DNA of 32,568 bases from Anaerolineales bacterium (GTDB taxonomy: Bacteria > Chloroflexota > Anaerolineae > Anaerolineales > DRMV01), in the NCBI GenBank assembly GCA_026985785.1, contig JALSPT010000172.1, positions 1 to 32,568 of the forward strand, read 5' to 3'. The notes beneath the pieces are model-generated. The model was not told where the DNA came from. It ran no database searches and worked only from the letters and a program-made list of their open reading frames with translations. Below are positions 16,550 to 24,075 of the stretch, in pieces (the stretch's first letter is position 1; each line of letters starts with the position of its first letter). The position numbers and the translations under genes were made by a program.

Positions 16550-17290
16550 ATGGCAAAGAAAAAACCTCTACCTCCAAGCACCAGCCAACCGCTGGTGGTA
16601 AGTGCTTTTTACGCCTTCATCGTGGTGGCCTTCGGGGCAGGGTTGCTGGCAGGCTATTTGCTGTGGGGGGGAAATCACCCCGCCCCTCAGCAGCAGACTG
16701 CGGCTGCCCAGCAACAGCCCCAGGCGCAAAACCAGCCCAACGGCACTCCCACCGCCGCCAAACGCTATGACGTCGACACCGACGACGACCCCAGCATCGG
16801 CCCCAAAACCGCGCCGGTTACCATCATCGAGTTCTCCGATTACCAATGCCCCTACTGCCGCCGTTGGGCCGAGCAGGTCGAAGGGGAATTGCTCAAAACT
16901 TACGGCGACAAAATCCGCATCGTGTACCGCGATTTCCCCCTCACCAGCATCCACCCCGAAGCATTGCCCGCCGCCGAAGCCGCCAACTGCGCCGGCGAGC
17001 AGGGAAAATACTGGGAATACCACGACGCCCTCTTTGGGCGCAAGCATGGCCTGGGGCACGACGCCTACCTGGCCTATGCCAAAGACCTGGGGCTGAACAT
17101 GGCACAGTTCACCCAGTGCCTGGACGAACACCGCTATCAGGATGAGATCAAAGCCGACCAGCAATATGCCATGCAACTGGGTGTGCGCTCGACGCCGACC
17201 TTTTTCATCAACGGCATCCCGGTGGTCGGTGCCCAGCCCTTCTCGGTGTTCAAGCAAATCATCGACAAAGAACTCAAGAACGCCCAGTAA
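16550..17290 (+). CDS. Membrane-anchored DsbA-like thiol-disulfide oxidoreductase
   Basis: A 246-residue protein with a short basic cytoplasmic start, one membrane helix at about 16-40 (VVSAFYAFIVVAFGAGLLAGYLLWG), a Gln/Ala/Pro-rich linker (45-70) and a thioredoxin-fold domain. The redox motif is CPYC (Cys100-Cys103) in EFSDYQCPYCRRW. The cis-Pro region is RSTPTFFINGIPVVGAQP, typical of BdbD/DsbA-like thioredoxin_4 proteins that form disulfides outside the membrane. No quinone-linked DsbB or VKOR partner is adjacent. No Shine-Dalgarno is seen and the -10 box is six bases upstream of the ATG. Confidence 0.92.
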   Translation: MAKKKPLPPSTSQPLVVSAFYAFIVVAFGAGLLAGYLLWGGNHPAPQQQTAAAQQQPQAQNQPNGTPTAAKRYDVDTDDDPSIGPKTAPVTIIEFSDYQCPYCRRWAEQVEGELLKTYGDKIRIVYRDFPLTSIHPEALPAAEAANCAGEQGKYWEYHDALFGRKHGLGHDAYLAYAKDLGLNMAQFTQCLDEHRYQDEIKADQQYAMQLGVRSTPTFFINGIPVVGAQPFSVFKQIIDKELKNAQ

Positions 17291-17308
17291 CCCTCCCCCT
17301 CCCCCACG

Positions 17309-17345
17309 CAGCCCCATCGTTCAGGTGGGGCTGTTTTGCTTTTGC
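17309..17345 (+). terminator. Terminator of the DsbA-like gene, overlapping the ksgA 3' end
   Basis: CAGCCCCA-TCGTTCAGG-TGGGGCTG followed by TTTTGCTTTT: an 8-bp GC-rich stem with a T-rich tail. It overlaps the last codons of the convergent ksgA gene. Confidence 0.8.
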
Positions 17346-18166
17346 AAAAAAGCCGCCGTCAACACCGCCCACTCTTCCAACTTCAAGGTTTCCGCCCGGC
17401 GCGTGGGCGCTATCTCGGCAGCACGGAGCAATCCCTCCGCCTCAGACGGTGCACACCCCAAACCGGCAGCCAGGGCGTTGCGCAACGTTTTGCGGCGCTG
17501 AGCGAACCCGGCTTTTGCCAGCCGGAAAAAAGCCGAAAGATGCGCTTCGGGAATACGGGGCTGGGGAAAAATCTCCACCCGCACCACCGCCGAGTCCACC
17601 TTGGGACGGGGGTAAAAAGCCCCGCCTGGAATGCGGGCAGCAATGCGGGGCTGACCAAACACCTGCACACTGAGCGCCAGCAGGCTCATGTGCGGCGGCG
17701 TGGCGGCAATGCGCTGGGCAACCTCCCGTTGTACGGTGAGCACCACGCGTTGAGGGCGCGCCGCCGCGGTCAGCAGATGACGAATGACCGCCGAAGTGAT
17801 GTAGTACGGGATGTTGGCCACCACCACGTAAGGTTCTCCCCCCATCAACCCGGCAGGATCATGCTGCAAAACATCCCCAAATACCAAACGGACATTGGCA
17901 TAAGGACGCAGAACTTCCTCCAGCGCCGGTTGCAGGCGAGCATCCAGTTCTACAGCCACCACCCGGCGGGCGCGCTGCGCCAGCAAGCGGGTAAGGCTGC
18001 CCACCCCCGGCCCGATTTCAAGCACGGCTTCATCCCCCCGCAGTTCGGCAGCAGCCACCACCCGCCGCAAGGCGCTTGCGCTGACCAAAAAATTCTGCCC
18101 CAAGCGACGATCGGGGCGCAGGCCGTAACGACGCAGCAGGGCAGGTAGGTTCAGGGCAGAATCCAC
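17321..18166 (-). CDS. rsmA: 16S rRNA (adenine1518/1519-N6)-dimethyltransferase KsgA/RsmA
   Basis: RsmA dimethylates two adenosines in the 3' loop of 16S rRNA during small-subunit assembly. SAM-binding motif I is VLEIGPGVGSLTRLL, motif IV is VANIPYYITSAVI, and LGQNFLVSASALRRVV and FAQRRKTLRNAL are family signatures. The track start at 18226 adds 20 residues unlike the family; I choose GTG at 18166, with CGGAG eight bases upstream, giving 281 residues. This start overlaps the YabE-like gene by 16 bases, indicating coupled translation. yabE-ksgA neighbours are also known in Bacillus (with rnmV between them). Confidence 0.95.
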   Translation of the reverse strand: MDSALNLPALLRRYGLRPDRRLGQNFLVSASALRRVVAAAELRGDEAVLEIGPGVGSLTRLLAQRARRVVAVELDARLQPALEEVLRPYANVRLVFGDVLQHDPAGLMGGEPYVVVANIPYYITSAVIRHLLTAAARPQRVVLTVQREVAQRIAATPPHMSLLALSVQVFGQPRIAARIPGGAFYPRPKVDSAVVRVEIFPQPRIPEAHLSAFFRLAKAGFAQRRKTLRNALAAGLGCAPSEAEGLLRAAEIAPTRRAETLKLEEWAVLTAAFLQKQNSPT

Positions 18167-19398
18167 GGAATTTGCTCCGGCGGGGGCGGGGGTGCGACGA
18201 AACACAACGTCGTCCACTGATGCCACGATTGATAATCGTCATCCGAATAGCCCAAATCGATCCACGCACGGCCAGGGATGCCCCCGCCGATGTCGGCAAT
18301 CACCCCAAAACCGTAGCCCGGCACGTACACTTTTTGCCCCCCCATGTAGGCATACCACGAGCGCTTGACGGCCACGATGCCCTTGCGCAACGTCATCCCG
18401 CTGAACGTGCGGTCGGAACAGTAGTCCACCCCCAGCCGACACGGCGAATACGAAGTTGCATACACCCGCACGATGCGCCAACACGTCACCGGGCCATCGG
18501 GCGTTTGCAGCGTTTGGGGCACGATTTTGGTGCCATAGCCCACGATGCGCGGCTTGGGCGGCTGCGCCAGCCAGGCGTCTTCCACTGTCCGCGCCACCTC
18601 GACGCCATCTTGGTAACGCACCCGTACCCGCTGCACCTGCAAGCCATAGGTTCCCTTCTGCACCACCTTGACCGTGTCCAGCGGCACATCGGGCAGCGGC
18701 TGGGTCTTGGTAGCGAACGCCACGGGCAATTGGCGCAGCACGACGGTTTCCCACACGCGATGGAAGGTGACGAGCGCCTGTGCGCCGGTAGGCAAGGGCG
18801 CGGTATCCTCAGGGGCGGTCGTTTCCAACCCCTGAGGGGCAAGGCGAGCAGCGGCCAAAGCCTCGCCCACCGTGGCCGAGGTGCTGTAAAGGCGCAGTGT
18901 ACGCCTGCCAACGCGCACGGAGAGCGGGCGGGCACGCGTCAGGGTGACGTGGAGGGGGGCCGTCAGCCAAGTCGATGCTTCCGGGCGTAAACGGTCGGCT
19001 TCGGACAAGACGATGCCTTGCGCCCACAGGGCTTCTGCCAGGGTGGGCGCCGTCGTGCTCAAACGCACACTTTTGCCGCCGGTTCTCAGCGTGATGGGCA
19101 CCGCGGCGCGAAGTTGGATCACCGGCGGCACTTTTCCTTGCGGCAACGCCTGGTTTGCCCCCCAACGCCGGCCATCGACGGTGATTTCGCTGCCATCTGG
19201 CGCGGCCATACCCGCCGCCTTCAATGCCTCGGCAGGGGTCGTCGCCCCAGCCGCCCACGCTACACGTTCCGCACTTACCACCCACGCCCCACGCGCGGGC
19301 GTTCCCCTCGCTGCTGCGGCGTCGCCGAGATGTCCCCACACCCCCACAAAAACGGCCAGCAGCACCGCGACGAACACCGGCCACCGCCGCCAATGCAT
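18151..19398 (-). CDS. YabE-like cell-wall protein with DUF348, G5 and 3D domains
   Basis: A secreted cell-wall protein related to Bacillus YabE and actinobacterial resuscitation factors. After a signal/anchor (RWPVFVAVLLAVFVGVWG) come repeated ubiquitin-like DUF348 segments (TLRTGGKSVRLSTTAPTLAEAL... and SVRVGRRTLRLYSTSATVGEAL). Next are a G5-like stretch (VVQKGTYGLQVQRVRVRYQDGVEVAR) and a C-terminal 3D domain (VRVYATSYSPC... GVIADIGGGIPGRAWIDLGYSDDD), named for its three aspartates and similar to the MltA lytic transglycosylase core. The track begins at GTG 19404; I prefer ATG 19398. No Shine-Dalgarno is visible, and AT-rich GATATTGT just upstream suggests another leaderless start. Confidence 0.88.
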   Translation of the reverse strand: MHWRRWPVFVAVLLAVFVGVWGHLGDAAAARGTPARGAWVVSAERVAWAAGATTPAEALKAAGMAAPDGSEITVDGRRWGANQALPQGKVPPVIQLRAAVPITLRTGGKSVRLSTTAPTLAEALWAQGIVLSEADRLRPEASTWLTAPLHVTLTRARPLSVRVGRRTLRLYSTSATVGEALAAARLAPQGLETTAPEDTAPLPTGAQALVTFHRVWETVVLRQLPVAFATKTQPLPDVPLDTVKVVQKGTYGLQVQRVRVRYQDGVEVARTVEDAWLAQPPKPRIVGYGTKIVPQTLQTPDGPVTCWRIVRVYATSYSPCRLGVDYCSDRTFSGMTLRKGIVAVKRSWYAYMGGQKVYVPGYGFGVIADIGGGIPGRAWIDLGYSDDDYQSWHQWTTLCFVAPPPPPEQIPWILP

Positions 19399-19416
19399 CG
19401 CCACAATATCACTTCG

Positions 19417-19548
19417 TCACTTGATGAGGGTAATCACAAAGGAAAGGATGATCAACGCCCCAATGGCTGCCATCACAATCTGCTGGCGGCGCATAGCACG
19501 CTGCTGAGCCTTGCTCAGTTTGTTCTTCTTGGACTTGCTTTTGGCCAT
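19417..19548 (-). CDS. 43-residue basic single-pass membrane peptide
   Basis: The supplied ORF is longer, but the supported start is the ATG at 19548, with GGAGGTG four bases before it. The product has a strongly basic, Ser/Lys-rich start (MAKSKSKKNKLSKAQQRAMRRQQ) followed by one membrane helix (IVMAAIGALIILSFVITLI). It lies 18 bases before the YabE-like gene and is probably co-transcribed with it and ksgA. I do not recognise it. The layout resembles small tail-anchored or membrane-insertion-associated peptides, but this is only a shape comparison. Confidence 0.6.
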   Translation of the reverse strand: MAKSKSKKNKLSKAQQRAMRRQQIVMAAIGALIILSFVITLIK

Positions 19549-19567
19549 AAGACACCTCCGAGGCCGA

Positions 19568-19576
19568 ATTTTACCA
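19568..19576 (-). promoter_or_regulatory. Extended -10 promoter of the small membrane peptide
   Basis: The minus strand reads TGGTAAAAT, an extended -10, about 20 bases before the ATG, with GGAGGTG in the short leader. No -35 match is visible. Confidence 0.5.
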
Positions 19577-19612
19577 TGGCGCCTCGGGCGTAGCCCCATC
19601 CACTGCGCAGGG

Positions 19613-19969
19613 TTAGCAAGGAGGGGCTTCTCCAAGATCTCTCAAAATCTGACAGATAGCCCGTTTCAGTACAGGAATATCTTGCTCCGCTGTAGCCCAT
19701 ACGAGATCCACATCTACCCCAAAGTAATCGTGTATCAACTTGTTTCGCATGTCCACAATATCCCGCCACGGCACCGAGTACATCTCCTTCAACTCAGCGG
19801 ACATGCGCTTGGTAGCCTCGCCAATTATCTCCAACTGCCGAATTACCCCATCTTGGAGTAATTCTGCCCTGGTAAACTCTTCCGCTGTCACCCCCGCCAA
19901 ATAGCGCTCTATGCGCTCGATCGCGTCCAAAATGTGCCGCAGGTAAACCCTGTCCTCATGTGTTTTCAT
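19613..19969 (-). CDS. hepT: HepT-like toxin (HEPN family)
   Basis: HepT toxins are HEPN ribonucleases silenced when a partner MntA nucleotidyltransferase adds AMP groups to a tyrosine. This 118-residue protein has the hallmark RX4HXY as RNKLIHDY (Arg75, His80, Tyr82), plus the family [15 protein letters not shown] helix. Its ATG overlaps the end of mntA by 14 bases, giving the classical antitoxin-first coupled layout. The motif is intact, so the toxin is probably functional. It is followed by the small membrane peptide gene. Confidence 0.9.
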   Translation of the reverse strand: MKTHEDRVYLRHILDAIERIERYLAGVTAEEFTRAELLQDGVIRQLEIIGEATKRMSAELKEMYSVPWRDIVDMRNKLIHDYFGVDVDLVWATAEQDIPVLKRAICQILRDLGEAPPC

Positions 19970-20279
19970 ACATCACCCGCGCCTCGCCAACCACCTGGGA
20001 ACGCATATAGGGGCTGAGTGCCTTCTCGGTCACAAGGTCGACAGGCCTTCCCAACACTTCGGACAACTCCCGTTGCAAACGCACGAGGTGCAACAGAGTC
20101 ACCGGCTCGGTAAATTCTACCAACAAATCTATATCGCTGCCCTTTCCCGCTGAGCCTCGGGCAACTGACCCAAAAACCCGCAACGAGCGCACCCGATAAC
20201 GCCGGCAAATTGCATCAATTTCGCCCGCGTGGGTAGAAAAAAGCATCAGGGAAGATGGTGCAAGGTTGTCGTTGCTCAT
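19956..20279 (-). CDS. mntA: MntA-like nucleotidyltransferase antitoxin
   Basis: A minimal nucleotidyltransferase of 107 residues with [20 protein letters not shown], the GSX10DXD signature (Gly37-Ser38 and Asp49/Asp51). A third acidic residue lies in RPVDLV (Asp81). In characterised systems such proteins AMPylate HepT and neutralise it. The track begins nine codons upstream; I choose the ATG at 20279 because TACAAT ends six bases before it and no Shine-Dalgarno is present, implying a leaderless mRNA. It overlaps hepT. Confidence 0.88.
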   Translation of the reverse strand: MSNDNLAPSSLMLFSTHAGEIDAICRRYRVRSLRVFGSVARGSAGKGSDIDLLVEFTEPVTLLHLVRLQRELSEVLGRPVDLVTEKALSPYMRSQVVGEARVMYENT

Positions 20280-20285
20280 GTCTCT

Positions 20286-20291
20286 ATTGTA
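20286..20291 (-). promoter_or_regulatory. -10 box of mntA-hepT (leaderless)
   Basis: Minus strand TACAAT, six bases (AGAGAC), ATG. The -35 region is weak. A leaderless antitoxin mRNA would be translated without Shine-Dalgarno help. Confidence 0.6.
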
Positions 20292-20347
20292 CTCGAAAAA
20301 CCTCACCCTACGGAATCCGCAAAACCCACAACCGGACCGCCCATTTG

Positions 20348-20707
20348 CTACCCCTCGAGCGCCCGTTCCAACTCCTCCAAGACCACCGGTTTGGTGAGAT
20401 AAGCGTTCGCCCCCAGCCCCAACAGGCGCTTGCGCTCGGTTTCGGCAAATTCCGACGTCAGCATGACCACCCGCACGTGCTCCCAGCGGGAGCGGCTGCG
20501 CACAAATTCGAGAAATTCATCCCCGCCCACGTGCGGCATGTTGAGATCCAGCAAGATGACATCGGGGGGCGCCTCTCGCAGCAAGGCTCGCCCAGCAGCC
20601 CGCGGAGAGAGGAAAATGCGGTAGCGCCAGCCCAACAGGCTCAACATCAGCCCAATGGCTTCGGCCATTTCACGATCGTCGTCCACAATCCACGCCACAC
20701 CGGGCAT
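20348..20707 (-). CDS. Second stand-alone response-regulator receiver protein
   Basis: A single REC domain of 119 residues with acidic pocket DDD (9-11), phosphoacceptor Asp54 in VILLDLNMPHVGG, Thr84 in VVMLTSE and Lys106 in YLTKPV. No output domain is present and no kinase is nearby. It is not a close copy of the receiver at 14329. The ATG follows CAGGAGAA, so unlike its neighbours it uses a normal ribosome site and about a 30-base leader. Its partner is unknown. Confidence 0.92.
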   Translation of the reverse strand: MPGVAWIVDDDREMAEAIGLMLSLLGWRYRIFLSPRAAGRALLREAPPDVILLDLNMPHVGGDEFLEFVRSRSRWEHVRVVMLTSEFAETERKRLLGLGANAYLTKPVVLEELERALEG

Positions 20708-20743
20708 AAAACTTCTCCTGGGCAGAAGGATACCAGTACCTCA

Positions 20744-20772
20744 ATTGTACTCCAAAGCGTCGTTGGTGTCGG
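20744..20772 (-). promoter_or_regulatory. Promoter of the second receiver gene
   Basis: Minus strand reads CCGACA, 17 bases, TACAAT. It is divergent from the tsaE promoter, whose -10 box lies about 25 bases beyond the -35. Confidence 0.55.
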
Positions 20773-20793
20773 CAGCAGGTCTTGGGTGTTCGC

Positions 20794-20802
20794 TGGTATA
20801 AT
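20794..20802 (+). promoter_or_regulatory. Extended -10 promoter of tsaE (leaderless)
   Basis: TGGTATAAT is an extended -10 box; six bases (CACGCC) separate it from GTG. The predicted transcript begins at the start codon. It would drive tsaE-tsaB-rimI-udg and possibly the glycan genes. Confidence 0.75.
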
Positions 20803-20808
20803 CACGCC

Positions 20809-21306
20809 GTGGTGATTTTACGCGCAGATGCCCTGGAGTTCATCAGCCGTTCAGCGGAGCAAACTCGCCGGCTGGGAATGCGCTTGGGAGCGTGGTTGCA
20901 ACCCGGCGATGTCCTCGCGTTGGAAGGCGACTTAGGCGGCGGCAAAACGACCTTTGTCCAGGGGCTGGTGGCCGGATGGGGTTCAGCCGAGCACGTGGTC
21001 AGCCCGACATTTGTGCTGGTCAACCTCTACCGGCGTGACGACGGCGCGCCTTTCTATCACATGGATGCTTACCGCCTCTCCGGTCCAGCCGAAGCCCTGG
21101 ACTTAGACATTGCTGCCATGTGGGAAGAAGCGCCCCTGGTGGTGGAATGGGCAGACATCATCGCCGAGGCCCTACCGGAAGAGCGGCTCACCATCCGCTT
21201 TGCATGGCTGGGCGAGTTGCAGCGGACGCTGGCCTTCCTGCCCACCGGTGAACGCCCCCGCCATCTGGTTCGTCGGTTGCGGGCAGCCATTTTACGCGGC
21301 CTGTAA
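20809..21306 (+). CDS. tsaE: tRNA threonylcarbamoyladenosine synthesis ATPase TsaE
   Basis: TsaE is the ATPase that helps TsaB-TsaD place threonylcarbamoyl on A37 of ANN-reading tRNAs. Its P-loop is LEGDLGGGKTTFVQG (residues 40-47 for GDLGGGKT), followed by VVSPTFVLVNLY and MDAYRLSGPAEALDLDI, both family signatures. The track's ATG start includes the promoter, so I choose GTG at 20809 (165 residues), placed six bases after TATAAT; a second GTG follows immediately. It is 12 bases before tsaB. tsaD and tsaC are not in the window. Confidence 0.93.
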   Translation: MVILRADALEFISRSAEQTRRLGMRLGAWLQPGDVLALEGDLGGGKTTFVQGLVAGWGSAEHVVSPTFVLVNLYRRDDGAPFYHMDAYRLSGPAEALDLDIAAMWEEAPLVVEWADIIAEALPEERLTIRFAWLGELQRTLAFLPTGERPRHLVRRLRAAILRGL

Positions 21307-21318
21307 GGAGCAAACGCC

Positions 21319-21993
21319 ATGTTGCTGGCGCTGGACACTTCTACCGAACGCATTGGCGTAGCGCTATACGACGGAACGCGCGTCGTGGCCGAGTGTGCCT
21401 GGCAGGGCGGGCGTCGCCATACGCGCCAACTGGCGCCTCTGATCCACGAAGTGCTAAGTCGCGTCGGCGCGTCAATGGACGAGGTGAGCGGCATTGCCGT
21501 GGCGTTGGGGCCGGGATCGTTTACCGGCCTGCGGATTGGCCTGGCTTTTGCCAAAGGGCTGGCGGTAGGGCGGGGGCTTCCCTTGCTGGGCGTGCCCACG
21601 CTGGACGCGGTGGCCGCTGCCGTGCCGCCGACGTCGGCGTTTCCCACCCTGGCGGCTGTTCTCCCTGCCGGGCGGGGACGGCTGGCTGTGGGCTGGTATC
21701 GGTTGAACGAGGGGACCTGGCAGCCCGGGCAAGCGCCGGAAATCCTGACTGCCGATACCCTGGCACAGCGCATCCACAACCCCACCGTGGTGTGCGGCGA
21801 ACTGCAAGCCGAAGAACGCCGCCGCTTGGCCCGTAAGTACCGCCGCGTGTGGCTTCCCTCACCGGCAACATGCGCCCGCCGCCCGGCCTACGTGGCCGAA
21901 CTCGCCTGGCAGCGTTTGCAAGCCGGAGAGAGCGATCCCGCCGCCACCCTCGCCCCCATCTACCTGCACACCGGCACCCCCATCCCGGCATGA
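21319..21993 (+). CDS. tsaB: tRNA threonylcarbamoyladenosine synthesis protein TsaB
   Basis: TsaB is the non-catalytic ASKHA-fold partner that holds TsaD in the t6A complex. The 224-residue protein opens with MLLALDTSTERIGVALYDG and has IAVALGPGSFTGLRIGLAFAKGLAVGRGLPLLGVPTLDA, the conserved TsaB segment. TAAGGAG lies upstream of the ATG. Its TGA overlaps the rimI ATG (ATGA). The tsaE-tsaB-rimI order is common in bacteria. Confidence 0.95.
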   Translation: MLLALDTSTERIGVALYDGTRVVAECAWQGGRRHTRQLAPLIHEVLSRVGASMDEVSGIAVALGPGSFTGLRIGLAFAKGLAVGRGLPLLGVPTLDAVAAAVPPTSAFPTLAAVLPAGRGRLAVGWYRLNEGTWQPGQAPEILTADTLAQRIHNPTVVCGELQAEERRRLARKYRRVWLPSPATCARRPAYVAELAWQRLQAGESDPAATLAPIYLHTGTPIPA

Positions 21994-22463
21994 CGGTTGT
22001 TCGCATTCGCCCGATGCGGGCGGAAGACATCCCCCGCGTGCAGGAAATCGACCGCCTGGCCTTTACCGTCCCCTGGCCGCCCTCGGCCTTCCCTCACGAG
22101 TTGCGCCACAGCCCCCATTCCCGCCTGTGGGTAGCCGAGGTGGATGGCGAAGTGGTGGGGTTTGTGGTCGTGTGGCTGATCGTGGACGAGGCGCATATTG
22201 CCACCATCGCCGTCCACCCCGATTTTCGGCAGCAGGGCATCGCCCGCCGTCTGCTGGAAACCGCCATCCAGTCCGCCAGAGAGGAGGGGGCGGCGCTGGC
22301 CACGCTGGAAGTGCGCGCCGGCAACACCGCCGCCCAAGCGCTTTACCGGCAGATGGGCTTTGCGGTCGTGGGGCGGCGGGCGCGCTATTACACCGACAAC
22401 GGCGAAGACGCGCTGATCATGACGCTCGTATGGCAGCCCGAAGGAGGAACGCATGAACGCTGA
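21990..22463 (+). CDS. rimI: Ribosomal protein bS18-alanine N-acetyltransferase RimI
   Basis: A GNAT enzyme that acetylates the N-terminal alanine of ribosomal protein bS18. The 157-residue protein has IATIAVHPDFRQQGIARRLLETAIQ (acetyl-CoA site RQQGIA) and the RimI-type tail VRAGNTAAQALYRQMGFAVVGRRARYYTDNGEDALIM. The ATG at 21990 overlaps the tsaB stop by four bases; the track start at 21849 runs back into tsaB and is not supported. It overlaps the next gene by 11 bases. Confidence 0.93.
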   Translation: MTVVRIRPMRAEDIPRVQEIDRLAFTVPWPPSAFPHELRHSPHSRLWVAEVDGEVVGFVVVWLIVDEAHIATIAVHPDFRQQGIARRLLETAIQSAREEGAALATLEVRAGNTAAQALYRQMGFAVVGRRARYYTDNGEDALIMTLVWQPEGGTHER

Positions 22464-23088
22464 GCAGATTCTGGCCCAGGTGGCCGAAGAGGTGCGGTCA
22501 TGCCAGCGATGCCCGCTGCATCGGGCGCGCCGCAAAGCCGTGCCGGGGGAAGGCCCGGCGGATGCCGAAATCATGTTCATCGGCGAAGCCCCCGGCTTCC
22601 ACGAAAACGTGCAAGGGCGACCTTTCGTGGGGGCGGCGGGGCAATTCTTGGACGAATTGCTGCACAGCATCGGTTTGCGGCGCGAGGAGGTTTACATTAC
22701 CAACGTCGTCAAATGCCGCCCGCCGGGCAACCGCGACCCTGAACCGGAGGAACTGGCTGCCTGCGAGCCTTACCTCGACCGGCAGATCAAGGCCATCCGT
22801 CCCAAAGTGATCGTCACCTTAGGGCGCTTTTCGATGGCCAAGTTCATCCGCAACGCCAAAATCAGCCAGATCCACGGCAAACCGGTCAAAGTGCGCGGCC
22901 AGTTGGTGGTTCCCATGTACCACCCCGCCGCCGCATTGCACCAACCCTCGCTGCGGCGGGTGGTAGAAGCCGACTTTGCCCGCCTCCCCGACATCATCCG
23001 CCAGGCAGCGGAGATTCCCGAAAGCGTGGAAGAGATCGCCGAGGAAAAACCGTCCAAGGACAAGCCGCAGCAACTTTCGCTGTTTTAG
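22453..23088 (+). CDS. Type-4 (family 4) uracil-DNA glycosylase with clamp-binding-like tail
   Basis: An iron-sulfur uracil-DNA glycosylase that removes uracil made by cytosine deamination, typical of thermophiles and several non-thermophilic phyla. The four cluster ligands are visible: Cys17 and Cys20 (SCQRCPLH), Cys88 (NVVKCRPPGNRDP) and Cys104 (ACEPYL). The active-site motif is GEAPGFHENVQGRPFVGAAGQ and the C-terminal loop is MYHPAAALHQPSLR. After a charged linker (EEIAEEKPSKDKP) the protein ends in QQLSLF, matching the bacterial beta-clamp motif QLxLF. GGAGG lies before the ATG. It overlaps rimI by 11 bases. Confidence 0.94.
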   Translation: MNAEQILAQVAEEVRSCQRCPLHRARRKAVPGEGPADAEIMFIGEAPGFHENVQGRPFVGAAGQFLDELLHSIGLRREEVYITNVVKCRPPGNRDPEPEELAACEPYLDRQIKAIRPKVIVTLGRFSMAKFIRNAKISQIHGKPVKVRGQLVVPMYHPAAALHQPSLRRVVEADFARLPDIIRQAAEIPESVEEIAEEKPSKDKPQQLSLF

Positions 23089-23096
23089 GAGCGGGC

Positions 23097-24071
23097 ATGA
23101 GCGTTTACCTGGTCACCGGCGTGGCCGGTTTCATCGCCTCTCGGGTGGCCGAGATGCTGCTGGCTGCCGGCCACGAAGTCGTAGGCATCGACAACCTCAA
23201 CGACGCCTACGACCGGCGGCTGAAGGAATACCGCCTGCGCCGCCTGGAGGGGCAAACGGGGTTCACCTTCCAGCCGCTGGACGTGACCGACAAAGAGGCC
23301 GTGCTGGCATTGGGCGCGGCGCAGCGGTTCGACGCGGTCTTCAACCTGGCCGCCCGCGCGGGAGTGCGCGCCAGCGTGGAAAACCCGTGGGTTTACATCG
23401 AAACCAACACCACCGGCGCGCTCAACCTGCTGGAAATGTGCCGCCGCAGCGGCGTGCCCAAATTCATCCAGGCGTCCACCTCCAGCCTCTATGGCGAAGG
23501 CAACGCCGTGCCCTACCAGGAAGATGCACCCACCGACCGGGTGCTTTCGCCCTATGCAGCCAGCAAAAAGGCCGCCGAGGCGCTGTGTTACACCTACCAC
23601 CGGCTCTACAGGCTGGACGTCACGGTGTTCCGCTATTTCACGGTGTACGGCCCGGCGGGGCGGCCTGATATGGCACCGTTTCGCTTCATCCAGTGGATTG
23701 CCGAAGGGCGACCGCTGCGGTTGTTTGGCGATGGCTCCCAGTCGCGCGATTTCACCTATGTGGACGACATCGCCCGTGGCACCGTGCTGGGATTGAAGCC
23801 GCTGGGCTACGAAATCATCAACCTGGGGAACGATCGCCCTTACACGGTGCGGGAACTGATTGCGCTCATCGAAGAGGCGCTGGGGCGCAAAGCGCACATC
23901 GTCCACGAGCCGCGCCACCCTGCCGATGTGGAGACCACCTGGGCGAGCATCGAGAAGGCCGAACGGCTGCTGGGCTGGCGGCCTGAGGTGGGTTTGCCGG
24001 AAGGCATCCGGCGCACGGTGGCGTGGTATTTGCAGGAGCGGGAATGGGCAGCACAAGTAGTTACAGGGTAA
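23097..24071 (+). CDS. NAD-dependent NDP-sugar epimerase/dehydratase (UDP-glucuronate epimerase-like)
   Basis: An extended SDR acting on nucleotide sugars, most like CapI/UDP-glucuronate 4-epimerase or GalE. The NAD turn is TGVAGFIAS (Gly8, Gly11 and Ala14 in place of the usual third Gly). Catalytic residues are Ser129 in ASTSSLYGEG and Tyr153/Lys157 in SPYAASKKAAE. FRYFTVYGPAGRPDMAPFRF and FGDGSQSRDFTYVDDIARG are typical of this branch. It probably supplies a sugar donor for the glycosyltransferases that follow. It starts 8 bases after udg and ends 4 bases before the GT-C gene. Confidence 0.92.
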   Translation: MSVYLVTGVAGFIASRVAEMLLAAGHEVVGIDNLNDAYDRRLKEYRLRRLEGQTGFTFQPLDVTDKEAVLALGAAQRFDAVFNLAARAGVRASVENPWVYIETNTTGALNLLEMCRRSGVPKFIQASTSSLYGEGNAVPYQEDAPTDRVLSPYAASKKAAEALCYTYHRLYRLDVTVFRYFTVYGPAGRPDMAPFRFIQWIAEGRPLRLFGDGSQSRDFTYVDDIARGTVLGLKPLGYEIINLGNDRPYTVRELIALIEEALGRKAHIVHEPRHPADVETTWASIEKAERLLGWRPEVGLPEGIRRTVAWYLQEREWAAQVVTG

Positions 24072-24075
24072 GCCG

